A DNA stretch of 52,284 nt, from NCBI GenBank assembly GCA_041487355.1, contig JBGPND010000012.1:1-52284 (forward strand), read 5' to 3'. The translations under genes and the position numbers were made by a program. This DNA comes from JAMXLO01 sp041487355 (GTDB taxonomy: Bacteria > Pseudomonadota > Alphaproteobacteria > Acetobacterales > Acetobacteraceae). The notes beneath the pieces were generated by a model. The model saw only the letters and a list, made by a program, of their open reading frames with translations. It had not been told where the DNA came from and ran no database searches. This document shows positions 1 to 8,393 of this stretch, in pieces (the first letter of the stretch is position 1; every line of letters starts with the position of its first letter).

Positions 1-523
1 ATACCAACCGCCCGAATCAATGACCCTTGGTCAGCGCTCGCTTTTCCCGTCATGGCCGGGCTTGTCCCGGCCATGACGGCGAGGGAGCGGCGACAAGAGT
101 CAGCAGCAACGGCGGTTGGTATTACTGCGTCACAAATTCTGCCGCGCCACGTTCGCCGGCACCGCGGCGCAACATGGGCAGCGCGGCAGAATTTGTGACG
201 CAGTAAGACTAGGCCGCACGCGTTCAACAACGTCATGCTTCACCGGCGTAAAGTGGATGTCGTGCTTATGTACGCGTAATCCAGAATGCCGTCGCGGTTA
301 TCGTCCGACACCGAGGAAGCGTACCGCGCCGCTTCGGACGGCGGAATGCGCTCCGCTGTTCCGCCCTACGCTTGGCTGCTGGATGTCCTCCACGGTCATT
401 GGGCGCATCTGTACATTTGCCGAAAGCAGGCTTTGGCACTGCAATATTCGGAGCGCGGTCATTGTAAGTGGCCACTTCCTGCCGTGAGCTGGCGTCGCAG
501 CCTCGGCCCGCCGCCAAGCCCGC
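1..523. repeat. Gene-free stretch with two palindromic elements
   Basis: No convincing gene lies here. The first element starts at the window edge: ATACCAACCGCC (1-12) is exactly inverted at 111-122, and between them CGTCATGGCCGGG (48-60) pairs with 66-78 around a 5-nt loop. The second element is a perfect 26-bp inverted repeat (122-147 against 181-206) around a 33-nt loop, and it abuts the first. The same CGTCATGGCCGG core recurs near 36529 and, in shorter form, at 39641, so this is a dispersed repeat family. From 207 to 523 I see nothing else. Short reading frames across the stretch look like chance. Confidence 0.7.
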
Positions 524-1636
524 CTACCGACCCTCCCTTAACCCCATCCGCGTCAGCCGCGGCAGCACCTCGTCGCAGAAGAACGGCAGCTCCTCGGCAT
601 AGTTCACGAATGACAGCGCGATCCCCCGCGCCCCGGCCGCGGCGAGCTGCGCCAGGTCGCGGGCCACAGTATCCGGATCGCCCACCACCGGAACGCCGCC
701 CATCCCGTTCGCCTGGTGATAGCGGCGTTCCTCGAAATCCGCGGGATGCGTCTGCCGCGTGACGCCACGCATGGCCATGATGTGGTCGACCGCCGCCCAG
801 TCGGCGTTGTCGATCACGCAATGCCGGTAATACGCCTCCGCCTCGCGCTGCGTCGGCCGGCAGGTGACGACGGCCACGGTATACACGTCGATTTCGCGCC
901 CGCCCTCGCGTGCCAGCGCCTTCACGTTCGCCACGTGCGCGGCGAATTCCTCCAGCTTGCCCTTCGGCGTCATCGAGAACAGCGCATCGCAGTTGCGGAT
1001 CGCGAACGCCTGGCCGGTCGGCGAGGCGCCGGCATTCATCACTATTGGCCGCCCGCCGCCGAACGGCTTCGGCTTGGCACGCACCTGCTTCAGCTTGATG
1101 AACTGCCCATAGAAATCGAACTCTCCCCCGCTGGTCCAGGCCAGCTTGATCGCATCCAGCCATTCCTGCGCGTAGTCATAGCGGGCAGCGTGCTCGCGCA
1201 TCGTCGCGCCGAACATCTCGAACTCGTCCTCGTTCCAGCCGCACACGACGTTCAGCCCGAACCGCCCTTCGCCGATATGATCCGCGGTGACGAACTGCTT
1301 GGCCGCGATCACCGGATGGATCAGCGGCGCGTGCACGGTGCAGAACACCGTGAGCCGCCGCGTCGCGCCGAGCAGACCGGCGGCCCAGGTCACCGTCTCG
1401 AGCGTCTCGCCCTGGTAGTCGGTATCGCCGCCATAGCCCTTCCAACGGCCAACCGGCAGCATGAACTCGATCCCGGCTTCGTCCGCCATGCGCGCCAGGC
1501 GCAGGCAATCGGGCCAGCTTCCGCTCCAGCGCTCGGGGACCTTGGTGACGGCGCGCCCGGACGAGCAGTTGGCCCCGAACAGGCCAAGCTTCAGCCTATT
1601 GCGGCTGTAGAGCGCAAGGCGGTCCTGCATGCTCAC
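524..1636 (-). CDS. LLM-class flavin-dependent monooxygenase (RutA/SsuD-like)
   Basis: A 370-aa bacterial-luciferase-fold protein. The N-terminal LGLFGANCSSGRA (about 18-30), the W-rich region after it and the GLNVVCGWNEDEFEMFG stretch are typical of FMNH2-dependent monooxygenases that act on pyrimidines, sulfones or alkanesulfonates; the substrate cannot be read from sequence. Such enzymes need reduced flavin from a separate reductase, and none is adjacent. The start overlaps the stop of the upstream LLM gene by 4 bp, so the two are translationally coupled. Length is normal for the family. RutA-like function would need the rest of the rut genes, which are absent. Confidence 0.85.
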   Translation of the reverse strand: MSMQDRLALYSRNRLKLGLFGANCSSGRAVTKVPERWSGSWPDCLRLARMADEAGIEFMLPVGRWKGYGGDTDYQGETLETVTWAAGLLGATRRLTVFCTVHAPLIHPVIAAKQFVTADHIGEGRFGLNVVCGWNEDEFEMFGATMREHAARYDYAQEWLDAIKLAWTSGGEFDFYGQFIKLKQVRAKPKPFGGGRPIVMNAGASPTGQAFAIRNCDALFSMTPKGKLEEFAAHVANVKALAREGGREIDVYTVAVVTCRPTQREAEAYYRHCVIDNADWAAVDHIMAMRGVTRQTHPADFEERRYHQANGMGGVPVVGDPDTVARDLAQLAAAGARGIALSFVNYAEELPFFCDEVLPRLTRMGLREGR

Positions 1637-2682
1637 CGGAGTTCTGGTGCCACCTGTGCCATGAAGCGCGCCATCTCATCCTTCACCTGGCTGTGCGGCT
1701 TCAGCCCAACATTGAAATACAGAATCACCTCGTCGAAGCCCGCGTCTGCCACCTTCTTCAGCACGTCGGTGATATGCGCGGGTGACCCGAGGAGAACCGA
1801 ATTCTCCGTCAGGTCTTGCGGCTGCACGTTGCGCAGCCGATCGACCATGGCGATGAAATAATGGTAGCTCGGCGGCGCGGTGCGCGGATCACCGGGGAAG
1901 GCGGGGATGACGCACTCCTTGTAGTAGCGGATCTGCCGTGCACGCGCAGCATCCTCCTGCGCGTCGTCGTCCGCGAAATGCGTGAAGTAGCTGCACATCA
2001 GCCGCCCCGGCTGCGTGCCACGCTTCGCGCAGGTCTCCTGGTAGAGCTGCCGCACCTGTTTGAGCCCGCCATAGGTCATCGCCGCGGCAAACGGTGCCAC
2101 GATCAGCCCGCAGCCGAGCCGCGCGGCCAATTCGATCGAAGGCTGCGAGAACGACGCGACATAGGCCGGGATCGGCCGCTGCACCGGGCGCGGCGTGATC
2201 GCCACATTCTCGAACGCATAATGTCGGCCGCGATGCGAGATCGGCGTGTCCTCCGACCACAGCCGCCGGACGACCTCCATGCCCTCTTCGAAGATCGACT
2301 GGTTGTCGTCGAACGACACGCCGAGCGGGGCGTACTCGCGCCGGTCATAGCCACGGCCTGCGGCAAAATCCACCCGCCCGCCGCTCAGCATATCGAGGCT
2401 CGCCCATTGCTCGGCGACGCGGATCGGATGATGCAACGGCAGCACCGTCACCGCCGGTGCCAGACGAATGCGTTGCGTGCGAGCGGCGATATAGGCGAGC
2501 GCGAGATCCGGGCAGGACAACACGCCGAGCGTGCTGAAATGATGCTCGCCGATCCAGGCGGAATGCATCCCCAACTGCTCGGCGTAGAGCGCCTCGTCGA
2601 TGATGTCCGCGACGAACTGGTTGGGGGCGCGCGGATTGTTGTCGTAGTGGTTGTCGCTCAGGGTGAAGTAGCCGAATTCCAT
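1633..2682 (-). CDS. LLM-class flavin-dependent oxidoreductase
   Basis: A 349-aa luciferase-like monooxygenase. It has the EHHF motif (about 46-49) and the LSGGRVDFAAGRGYDRREY segment that shapes the flavin pocket in LuxA-like proteins. The start at 2682 (MEFGYFTLSDN) is chosen because GGGGA lies six bases upstream; an upstream in-frame start at 2706 would add eight unlikely residues. Its stop overlaps the next LLM gene, so the two probably form a co-expressed pair, possibly acting on successive or alternative substrates. An SDR gene lies 114 bp upstream on the same strand. Substrate unknown. Confidence 0.85.
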   Translation of the reverse strand: MEFGYFTLSDNHYDNNPRAPNQFVADIIDEALYAEQLGMHSAWIGEHHFSTLGVLSCPDLALAYIAARTQRIRLAPAVTVLPLHHPIRVAEQWASLDMLSGGRVDFAAGRGYDRREYAPLGVSFDDNQSIFEEGMEVVRRLWSEDTPISHRGRHYAFENVAITPRPVQRPIPAYVASFSQPSIELAARLGCGLIVAPFAAAMTYGGLKQVRQLYQETCAKRGTQPGRLMCSYFTHFADDDAQEDAARARQIRYYKECVIPAFPGDPRTAPPSYHYFIAMVDRLRNVQPQDLTENSVLLGSPAHITDVLKKVADAGFDEVILYFNVGLKPHSQVKDEMARFMAQVAPELR

Positions 2683-2796
2683 GGCGGGTCCCCATGGCCG
2701 TTGCACCGGCCGCCGATCGACGATAGGGCGAGTCCTGGGCGGTTTGGAAGCGGCACGCCACCGAGCCAGGTGATCGCGCCGCTCGAAACCTGACGA

Positions 2797-3549
2797 TCAG
2801 CCCACGAAGGCACCGCCGTTCACATCCAGGATCGCGCCCGAGAAATAGCTCGCGGCCGGCGTGCACAGGAAGGCGATCGGCCAGGCCAGCTCCTCGGGGC
2901 GGCCCATCCGCCCGAGGGGCAATTGCGTCGCCAGGGTGAAGCCAGTGGTCATCGGCGTCTGGACCGGACCAGGTGCCACGCCGTTCACCAGCACGCCACG
3001 ACCGACAGCCTGACGCGACAGCCACTTGACCAGCGCGTGCACGGCGCCCTTCGAAGCCGAATAGTCGGGCGGCGTGTTGACCGAGGTACCGCCGGTGCGA
3101 CCGGCGACTGAACCGACCAGCACGATCGCTCCGCCGCCATGCTCCGCCATGTGGTCGATCGCGGCGGCAGCCAGCGTGAGCGGCACGCGGACATTGATGT
3201 CCATCACGCGATGGAACCGGTCGTACCAGTTGCGGTCTTCGCGCCAGGGGCGGCCTTCCAGGATCGCCGCGCAATGCGCGACCGCGTGAACCCGGCCGTT
3301 GGCGAGCAGCTCGGCGATGAAGCTGTCGGATGTCAGGTCGCCCTCGGCTGTCGCGCACGCCGCGCCGATCCGTTCCACCTCCGCGCGCGTGGCGGCAAGT
3401 GGGGCGCGGTCGGTCAGCAGCAGCTCGGCGCCGAGCTGCGCGAGCACCATCGCGGTCGCTCGACCGATGCCGCTGGCCGCGCCGGTGACCAGGGCGCGCC
3501 GGCCCTGCAGGTTCAGCGCGGAAGGTAGCGGGATACTGGTCTGGCTCAT
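2797..3549 (-). CDS. SDR-family NAD(P)-dependent oxidoreductase
   Basis: A 250-aa classical short-chain dehydrogenase. TGAASGIG (22-29) is the dinucleotide-binding loop, the catalytic serine lies in VLVGSVAG and the YSASK motif carries the Tyr/Lys pair; the C-terminal NGGAFVG ending is typical. The start at 3549 (MSQTSIP) has AGGAGG eight to nine bases upstream; a longer frame to 3624 lacks a site. It probably oxidises or reduces an alcohol/ketone intermediate. With the two LLM genes downstream on the same strand it may form one catabolic unit, although a 114-bp gap separates them. A TTGAT-N4-ATCAA box lies about 56 bp upstream but fits the divergent gene better. Confidence 0.88.
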   Translation of the reverse strand: MSQTSIPLPSALNLQGRRALVTGAASGIGRATAMVLAQLGAELLLTDRAPLAATRAEVERIGAACATAEGDLTSDSFIAELLANGRVHAVAHCAAILEGRPWREDRNWYDRFHRVMDINVRVPLTLAAAAIDHMAEHGGGAIVLVGSVAGRTGGTSVNTPPDYSASKGAVHALVKWLSRQAVGRGVLVNGVAPGPVQTPMTTGFTLATQLPLGRMGRPEELAWPIAFLCTPAASYFSGAILDVNGGAFVG

Positions 3550-3598
3550 GGCGGATTTCCTCCTGTGTTGACGGCGTCCGGAGCATTTCCGGATGCAG

Positions 3599-3612
3599 TT
3601 GATCTGGATCAA
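3599..3612. promoter_or_regulatory. FNR/Dnr/FixK-type box (TTGAT-CTGG-ATCAA)
   Basis: A perfect palindromic match to TTGAT-N4-ATCAA in the divergent region between the SDR gene and the Pro/Tyr-rich secreted protein. It is centred 77 bp before the ATG of the latter. A near-identical box, followed by the same AAGCG, precedes the L,D-transpeptidase at 5513. The match is seen directly; control by an FNR/CRP-family regulator is inferred from the consensus. Confidence 0.6.
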
Positions 3613-3682
3613 AGCGCGCGCCAACCGAAAGGACCAGCATTAGTCGCGCCCTTGTGTAGCTGGCAGGGGCCAAGGAGTTGCC

Positions 3683-4030
3683 ATGAGGTTTAGTCTGTTG
3701 ACGCGTTCTTTCGGCTTGGTGGCCGCGGCAGCCGCGCTGGCCGTCATGCTCGCCGCACCTGCCGCGGCGCAGCATCGCGATCGTGGTCGCGGTGGCTATG
3801 CACCGCCTCCCCAGTGGCATGGGGGCAACAGATATCACGACAATTCCGGAGCGATTGTCGGCGGCGCTCTGCTCGGTCTCGGCGTCGGTGCTTTGCTGGG
3901 TGGTATTCTCGTTGCGCCGCCGCCGGTCGTGTACGCACCGCCGCCCCGCTACTATTATTACAACAATGGGCCGCCACCCTATTACGCCTATCCGTATGCA
4001 CCACCACCGCCGGTCTATTACGGCTACTGA
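3683..4030 (+). CDS. Secreted Pro/Tyr-rich protein with glycine-zipper segment
   Basis: A 115-aa envelope protein. A Sec signal peptide (1-29, cleavage after APAAA) is followed by a short basic stretch, a Gly/Ala-rich hydrophobic segment (about 57-77, glycine-zipper-like) and a tail made almost wholly of Pro and Tyr (PPPRYYYYNN, PPYYAYPYAPPP). Tails like this occur in small outer-membrane or surface proteins of alphaproteobacteria; no function is assigned. AAGGAG stands just upstream of the ATG. It lies 43 bp before the Spy/CpxP-like gene and behind an FNR-type box, so both may answer to an envelope or oxygen-related stress signal. Confidence 0.8.
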   Translation: MRFSLLTRSFGLVAAAAALAVMLAAPAAAQHRDRGRGGYAPPPQWHGGNRYHDNSGAIVGGALLGLGVGALLGGILVAPPPVVYAPPPRYYYYNNGPPPYYAYPYAPPPPVYYGY

Positions 4031-4073
4031 TCTGTCCAGATAACGTCACACCGCAGCAGGAAACGGCGCAAAG

Positions 4074-4562
4074 ATGCAATCACCATTGAAGACTTCCGCA
4101 GCCTGTATGTTGCTCGCAGCGACGCTGTCGCTCCCGATTGCCGCCCTGGCGCAGAACCCGGCGGCACCGCCAAAGCAGATGGGCCATAGCGATATCCATC
4201 GACCTGCGGGGCAGGCCATGCCCGATCGCGTGGAACAGCGGGTTGCGGATCTCCGCGCGCGGCTGCACATCACTCCGGATCAGCAGACGCAATGGGACCA
4301 GTTCGCCCAGGTGATGCGCGACAACGCACAGCATATGCGCCAGACCGCCGAGGACAGGGCGACGAAGATCAAGTCCATGAATGCCAGCGAGAACATGCTG
4401 TCGTACGCACAGATCGCCATGCAGCATGCGCAGGAACTGCAGAATCTGGCGTCGGCATTTCAGCCTCTCTATGCATCGCTCTCCCAGGACCAGCAGCGGA
4501 CGGCCGATGCGATGTTCCGCGATGTCGGCATGCGTCACCAGCGGAATGTCCACCGGCGCTAG
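4074..4562 (+). CDS. Spy/CpxP family (LTXXQ-motif) periplasmic protein
   Basis: A 162-aa protein with a Sec signal peptide (1-26, ending ALAQ) and a helical body holding two diverged LTXXQ motifs: LHITPDQQTQW (about 64-74) and LSQDQQRTAD (about 138-147). Spy and CpxP are periplasmic, cradle-shaped ATP-independent chaperones or stress sensors; the Met/His/Gln-rich helices here fit that. It follows the Pro/Tyr-rich secreted protein on the same strand with a 43-bp gap and is probably co-transcribed. No cpxAR or baeSR genes are in the window. A metal-resistance (CnrR/ZraP-like) role is an alternative. Confidence 0.82.
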   Translation: MQSPLKTSAACMLLAATLSLPIAALAQNPAAPPKQMGHSDIHRPAGQAMPDRVEQRVADLRARLHITPDQQTQWDQFAQVMRDNAQHMRQTAEDRATKIKSMNASENMLSYAQIAMQHAQELQNLASAFQPLYASLSQDQQRTADAMFRDVGMRHQRNVHRR

Positions 4563-4610
4563 CGGACCTAACCCACTCCGCGATCATAGCGTTGTGGCGC
4601 GGTCACGCGA

Positions 4611-5450
4611 TCAGCCGGCTTGCGATGAATCGACGATGATCATTGCGTTGCCTGCCAGCGGTGTGGGCTCGCGTTCCGGCAGCAGGACGGTGCGGATCAT
4701 GGCATCGTCGCGCGCAGCCCGTTCATAGTCGGCGTCCAGCACGCCATGCACATCCAGAAACCGGTTCATCGGCGCCGGAATCCGAACGCAGCCCTGCGAC
4801 GCCGGGCGCCCCAGCCTTTGCTCCAGATAGTCAGGGTCGGTGGCATGCATCAGCAGCCGCATCTCGCCGAAATCGTGCTCGACATGCCAGCCTTTCTCGG
4901 CCGTCTGCCAGCCGAAGTCCCACACGCGCATTCCCTTCAGGCCGAGTCCGCGGATGTGGTTTTCGTTGAACGTGCCAAGAGCGCGATAGTCGAGGATGCC
5001 GTCGCTGTGCGGGAATACGCCAATCGGGGTGATGAAGTAGCCGTGCCTTCCAGCCTGACCCGTCGAGACCTTGCTGCCGCCGATCACCCGCCAGGGCGCA
5101 TCGGGCCGCGCCAATACGATGCGCAGCTCCTGCACCGCGGGATTGCGATCGACCACGACGAGCAGCTGAGCCCGGTCGATCGAGAAGGCCGCCGCATCGA
5201 TGGCAGCCTTGGCGCGGCCGATCCACGCGCGGTCGCCGTCTGCATTGCCGATGGTATGCTGCGGCACCTCCTGTAGCAGTGCCGCGCGAAGCCGCCCGGC
5301 CTCACGTGCCACGTCGGCGTCCGACATCGCGCCGACCGTCATTGTGGTCGTTGGTTGCCGCAGCGGCAGCGTGGGCTGGACTGGCAGGTTCCCACCGCAG
5401 CCCGCGGCCAGCAACAGCAGGGCCAACGCTGGGCAGAGGCCGACACGCAT
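4611..5450 (-). CDS. L,D-transpeptidase (YkuD domain) lipoprotein
   Basis: A 279-aa protein. The start at 5450 gives a lipoprotein signal peptide with lipobox LLAAGC (Cys about 18), with AGGAG eleven bases upstream; a longer frame reaches 5513 without benefit. The C-terminal catalytic motif is complete: His about 202 in MHATDPDY, then LGRPASQGCVRI with the nucleophile Cys about 221. YkuD enzymes form 3-3 peptidoglycan cross-links or attach proteins to peptidoglycan in the periplasm. The lipid anchor suggests outer-membrane placement. A perfect FNR-type box lies 63-76 bp upstream, so expression may depend on oxygen or nitrogen oxides. Confidence 0.88.
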   Translation of the reverse strand: MRVGLCPALALLLLAAGCGGNLPVQPTLPLRQPTTTMTVGAMSDADVAREAGRLRAALLQEVPQHTIGNADGDRAWIGRAKAAIDAAAFSIDRAQLLVVVDRNPAVQELRIVLARPDAPWRVIGGSKVSTGQAGRHGYFITPIGVFPHSDGILDYRALGTFNENHIRGLGLKGMRVWDFGWQTAEKGWHVEHDFGEMRLLMHATDPDYLEQRLGRPASQGCVRIPAPMNRFLDVHGVLDADYERAARDDAMIRTVLLPEREPTPLAGNAMIIVDSSQAG

Positions 5451-5512
5451 AGACCGCAACGCTCCTGCGTCGACAACGAAACGCTGGATGACACAACGGC
5501 GCGCGCGCCGCA

Positions 5513-5526
5513 TTGATGCGGATCAA
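5513..5526. promoter_or_regulatory. FNR/Dnr/FixK-type box (TTGAT-GCGG-ATCAA)
   Basis: A second perfect TTGAT-N4-ATCAA palindrome, between the end of mutM and the start of the L,D-transpeptidase and centred about 69 bp before its ATG. The only gene it can serve as a promoter element is the transpeptidase. It shares the GGATCAAAGCG run with the box at 3599, which argues for a common regulator. Confidence 0.62.
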
Positions 5527-5550
5527 AGCGAGCCATGCGGACGCAGCAGA

Positions 5551-6363
5551 TCAGCCGATGGCTTCCGGCTGACAGCTCGGGCAATGATAGCTGGTGCGGC
5601 CGCCGTGCTTGTCGATCGCCAGTTGCGTGCCACAACGCGGGCAGTGGCCGCCGGCGTGGCGCTCGGGCAGGAGGAACCCCTTCGGCAGCCGGTCGCTGAA
5701 ATCCTCGGCGCCCGCGCCACAGTCGATCGCGGTTTGCAGGACATGCTTCATCGCACCGAACAGGCGGTGCCGCATGCCTGCGTCGAGCATGTTCGCCGCT
5801 AAGCCGGGATGCAGTCTCGCCTGAAACAGGATTTCGTCGGCGTAGATGTTGCCGATCCCCGCGACCCGTGCCTGATCCATCAGGACGGCCTTGATGACCT
5901 GCTTGCGGTTCGCAAGTGAAGCAGCGAATGCCTTTTCATCGAACGCCGGATCGAGAGCGTCGGGGCCAAGCGCCTGATCGGCAATGAACGCGCCAGCACT
6001 GTCGGTCACGCATACCTGGCCGATGCGCCGTGGATTGATATAGGCGAGGCGGTCGCCCTCGGTGAAATCGAACAGGATCCGGACATAGGGCGGCTCGTCC
6101 GCATCACGCGGCAGATGTTGCAGCGAACCATTGGTGCCAAAATGCATGGCGAGCATGCCGGCATCGTCGAAGCCGACAAGCAGGACCTTGCCGTGCCGCT
6201 GGCATGACGCGAGGCGCCTGCCCTTCAGCCGCCGCTGCAAGGTCGCGGCGGTTGCGCCTTCCAGGCTGCCCGGATCGGCGACAACCGAGCGGGCAACGAC
6301 ACGGCCAAGCAAGTGCCGTTCCACCAGGCGCTTGAATATCTCGACATCCGGCAACTCGGGCAT
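5551..6363 (-). CDS. mutM: Formamidopyrimidine-DNA glycosylase (Fpg/MutM)
   Basis: A 270-aa base-excision repair glycosylase/AP lyase for 8-oxoguanine and formamidopyrimidines. The start at 6363 gives MPELPDVE, placing the catalytic proline right after Met, as the family requires; the frame extends upstream to 6402 but that would bury it. GNIYADEILFQARLHP is the helix-two-turn-helix and the C-terminal zinc finger has Cys 241, 244, 261 and 264. The finger's distal residues (TSYHCPSCQ) differ a little from the common form. It points away from the LLM gene at 6466, and the transpeptidase with its own FNR-type box follows on the same strand. Confidence 0.95.
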   Translation of the reverse strand: MPELPDVEIFKRLVERHLLGRVVARSVVADPGSLEGATAATLQRRLKGRRLASCQRHGKVLLVGFDDAGMLAMHFGTNGSLQHLPRDADEPPYVRILFDFTEGDRLAYINPRRIGQVCVTDSAGAFIADQALGPDALDPAFDEKAFAASLANRKQVIKAVLMDQARVAGIGNIYADEILFQARLHPGLAANMLDAGMRHRLFGAMKHVLQTAIDCGAGAEDFSDRLPKGFLLPERHAGGHCPRCGTQLAIDKHGGRTSYHCPSCQPEAIG

Positions 6364-6465
6364 GAACGGTTTCCCAGCATCGACGCCGCACGCTGGCTGC
6401 ACGCGTCAGGTTGCCAAGCGTGATCCTTGGACTACCATGGGGGCAAGGACCTGGAGGACAACGGC

Positions 6466-7656
6466 ATGATCACGAAATTCGACAGCCTCTACGCGGGCGC
6501 CGTCGATCTGGACAACGTCGGATATGGCGGCACGCCGATCAACGACCGCCGCTATTCGAACGAGCATCTCGCCACCGCGCTCGGCAAGGCGCAGTCCATG
6601 GCGATGCTGATGGACGGCCTCGGCTACAACGCGTTCTGGATGGCTGAGCACCATTTCCAGCGCGAAGGCACCGAGTGCATCCCGAACGTGCTGCTGATGG
6701 CGCTGCATCTCACGCACGTGACGAAGAATCTCAAGATCGGCTGTGGCTTCAACATCGCACCGATGTGGCATCCGCTGCGCCTGGCCGAGGACTACGACAT
6801 GGCGGACATCCTCAGCGGCGGGCGCGTCGTCTTCGGCCTCGGCCGCGGCTATCACACGCGCGAGGTGGAGACCTTCGGCTCGCCGCTGATCGACCAGGCG
6901 GCCAATCGCGAGCTGTTCGAAGAGTCGGTCGACATCATCTTCAAGGCGTTCAACAACGAGGCGTTCTCCCACAAGGGCAAGCACTACACGCTGCCGGCCG
7001 AGGTGCCGTATCGCGGCTATGCCCTGAAGGAGCTGACTCTCGTGCCGCGGCCGATGCGGCTGCCGGTGGAGACCTGGCAGCCGATCCAGGGCGGCACCGC
7101 GCGGGGGCTGGAGTTCATGGCCAAGCACGGCATCCAGGGCATGGTCGGTGGCGGCTCGGCCGAGGGCGGCGCGATGCACAAGGTCGTGCTCGGCTGGCAG
7201 GAAGCGCACGCCAAGATGGGCAAGCACATCGAGCTTGGCGAGCGGCTGTGCTTCGGCTTCCATTTCTACATGGCCGACAGCAAAGAGCAGGGCATTCGCA
7301 AGGCAGCGAAGTACTACGAAGAGAACATGAAGATGTTTGGCGAGCTGCGGCTGGTGCGGGCGATGACCGAAGAGCAGATCGAGATCATGCGCGACCCGAA
7401 GCGGGCGCCGACGGCGAAGCTGCCGCGGATCGAGGACGCGGTGAACGCCGGCGGCTTCCTGACCGGCTCGGCCAACGAGATCATCGACCACCTGAAGGCG
7501 CTGGAGGAAAAATATCCGGCGCTGGACCGGGTGTCGGTGAGCCTGTCGGTCGGCGTGCCGAAGTCGGAGGCGCTGGAACAACTGGAGCGGTTTGCCACCG
7601 AGGTGATGCCGGCGTTCAAGAAGGCGAAGGTCGCCGAGCCCGCGCTGGTGAAGTAA
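6466..7656 (+). CDS. LLM-class flavin-dependent oxidoreductase
   Basis: A 396-aa luciferase-like monooxygenase, the third in the window. MAEHHFQ and LSGGRVVFGLGRGYHTREVETFG are the expected flavin-pocket signatures. The start at 6466 (MITKFDSLYAG) has GGAGG about eight bases upstream. It is slightly longer than the pair at 524-2682 and not closely similar to them apart from the fold motifs. It stands alone: mutM is divergent and a strong terminator hairpin follows the stop codon. Substrate unknown; aldehydes, alkanes and sulfonates are all handled by this superfamily. Confidence 0.87.
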   Translation: MITKFDSLYAGAVDLDNVGYGGTPINDRRYSNEHLATALGKAQSMAMLMDGLGYNAFWMAEHHFQREGTECIPNVLLMALHLTHVTKNLKIGCGFNIAPMWHPLRLAEDYDMADILSGGRVVFGLGRGYHTREVETFGSPLIDQAANRELFEESVDIIFKAFNNEAFSHKGKHYTLPAEVPYRGYALKELTLVPRPMRLPVETWQPIQGGTARGLEFMAKHGIQGMVGGGSAEGGAMHKVVLGWQEAHAKMGKHIELGERLCFGFHFYMADSKEQGIRKAAKYYEENMKMFGELRLVRAMTEEQIEIMRDPKRAPTAKLPRIEDAVNAGGFLTGSANEIIDHLKALEEKYPALDRVSVSLSVGVPKSEALEQLERFATEVMPAFKKAKVAEPALVK

Positions 7657-7673
7657 CGGGCTCCATCTCGGTT

Positions 7674-7707
7674 GGGGCGGGATTCGCGTCCCCGCCCCAT
7701 TTTCTTG
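7674..7707 (+). terminator. Rho-independent terminator after LLM gene
   Basis: GGGGCGGG (7674-7681) pairs perfectly with CCCGCCCC (7691-7698) across a 9-nt loop, followed by ATTTTCTT. It begins 18 bp after the TAA of the preceding gene. Confidence 0.75.
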
Positions 7708-8393
7708 CGGATTGCCCGCTTGGCATGGGGTTCTGCCTCTACGTACGCGATTTTGCGGGGCTGCGGCTGTAGGCGGTCTCGATTGGCGTGAAGGGCCTCC
7801 GGTTCGAGGCCCTGTCGCCCGGGCGATGCTTTCAGTGAGGCGTTCGGCCGATTGTTCGTGCTATGTTCTACTGCCGTGCGGCCCGCCGAGGCAAGCGGTC
7901 CCTCAGGGCAATCGCATGTGCGGTCTCGCGGTTCGGCAAGCAAGAAGGTTTCTAACACGGAGAAAAAGGGAGGCTGCACGGAGCACACAGAGAAGCGATG
8001 GATGCGCTTCGCGCGAAGCTGGACCATCTACCTGCGCGGAGCGCCCAACCCCCTGCCCCGTGCACTCCGTGGGTCCTCCCTGTTCCTCCGTGTTGAAATT
8101 TCTTCTTCTTGCTTTCCGGTGCGCCAGATTCCCGTCTGGAGGCGGCAAGGCGGACCACCCTGGGGCGTGGGGACAGCTGCCCTGCGAACAGCCGGAAATG
8201 GCGAAATCGCATAATGCCCCGCGCGGCCGGAGGAGAAGGATATACTTTCTTCGGTGCCCGCCTTGAACTCATAGGAAAATTCCTTCTCTGATACTGCTTC
8301 GGCGGGCTGCTTGACGGCCCGTTGCGCAGCAGGGTCGGGGTTTTCGATGGGTGCCAAGGCCATTTTTCGCCACGCTTCTCCGGTCGAGGCGGA
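7708..8393. repeat. Gene-free region with large imperfect inverted repeat
   Basis: The main structure is an imperfect inverted repeat of about 50 bp. The left arm runs about 7940-7990 (...CTAACACGGAGAAAAAGGG...) and the right arm about 8060-8112, whose complement reads AACACGGAGGAACAGGGAGG. A perfect GCTTCGCGCGAAGC palindrome lies in the loop. Repeats built around AACACGGAGG are, from memory, scattered in many bacterial genomes. The rest (8113-8393) is the leader of the sulfite-reduction operon. I found no classical riboswitch in it, and the reading frames there look like chance. Confidence 0.55.

Noticed and set aside
122..206. 26-bp inverted repeat as a simple terminator
   Set aside because: No T-run follows on either side, the loop is 33 nt, and no gene ends next to it.
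8113..8393. Riboswitch in the leader of the sulfite-reduction operon
   Set aside because: I could not find the conserved boxes of cobalamin or SAM riboswitches; a covariance-model search would settle it.
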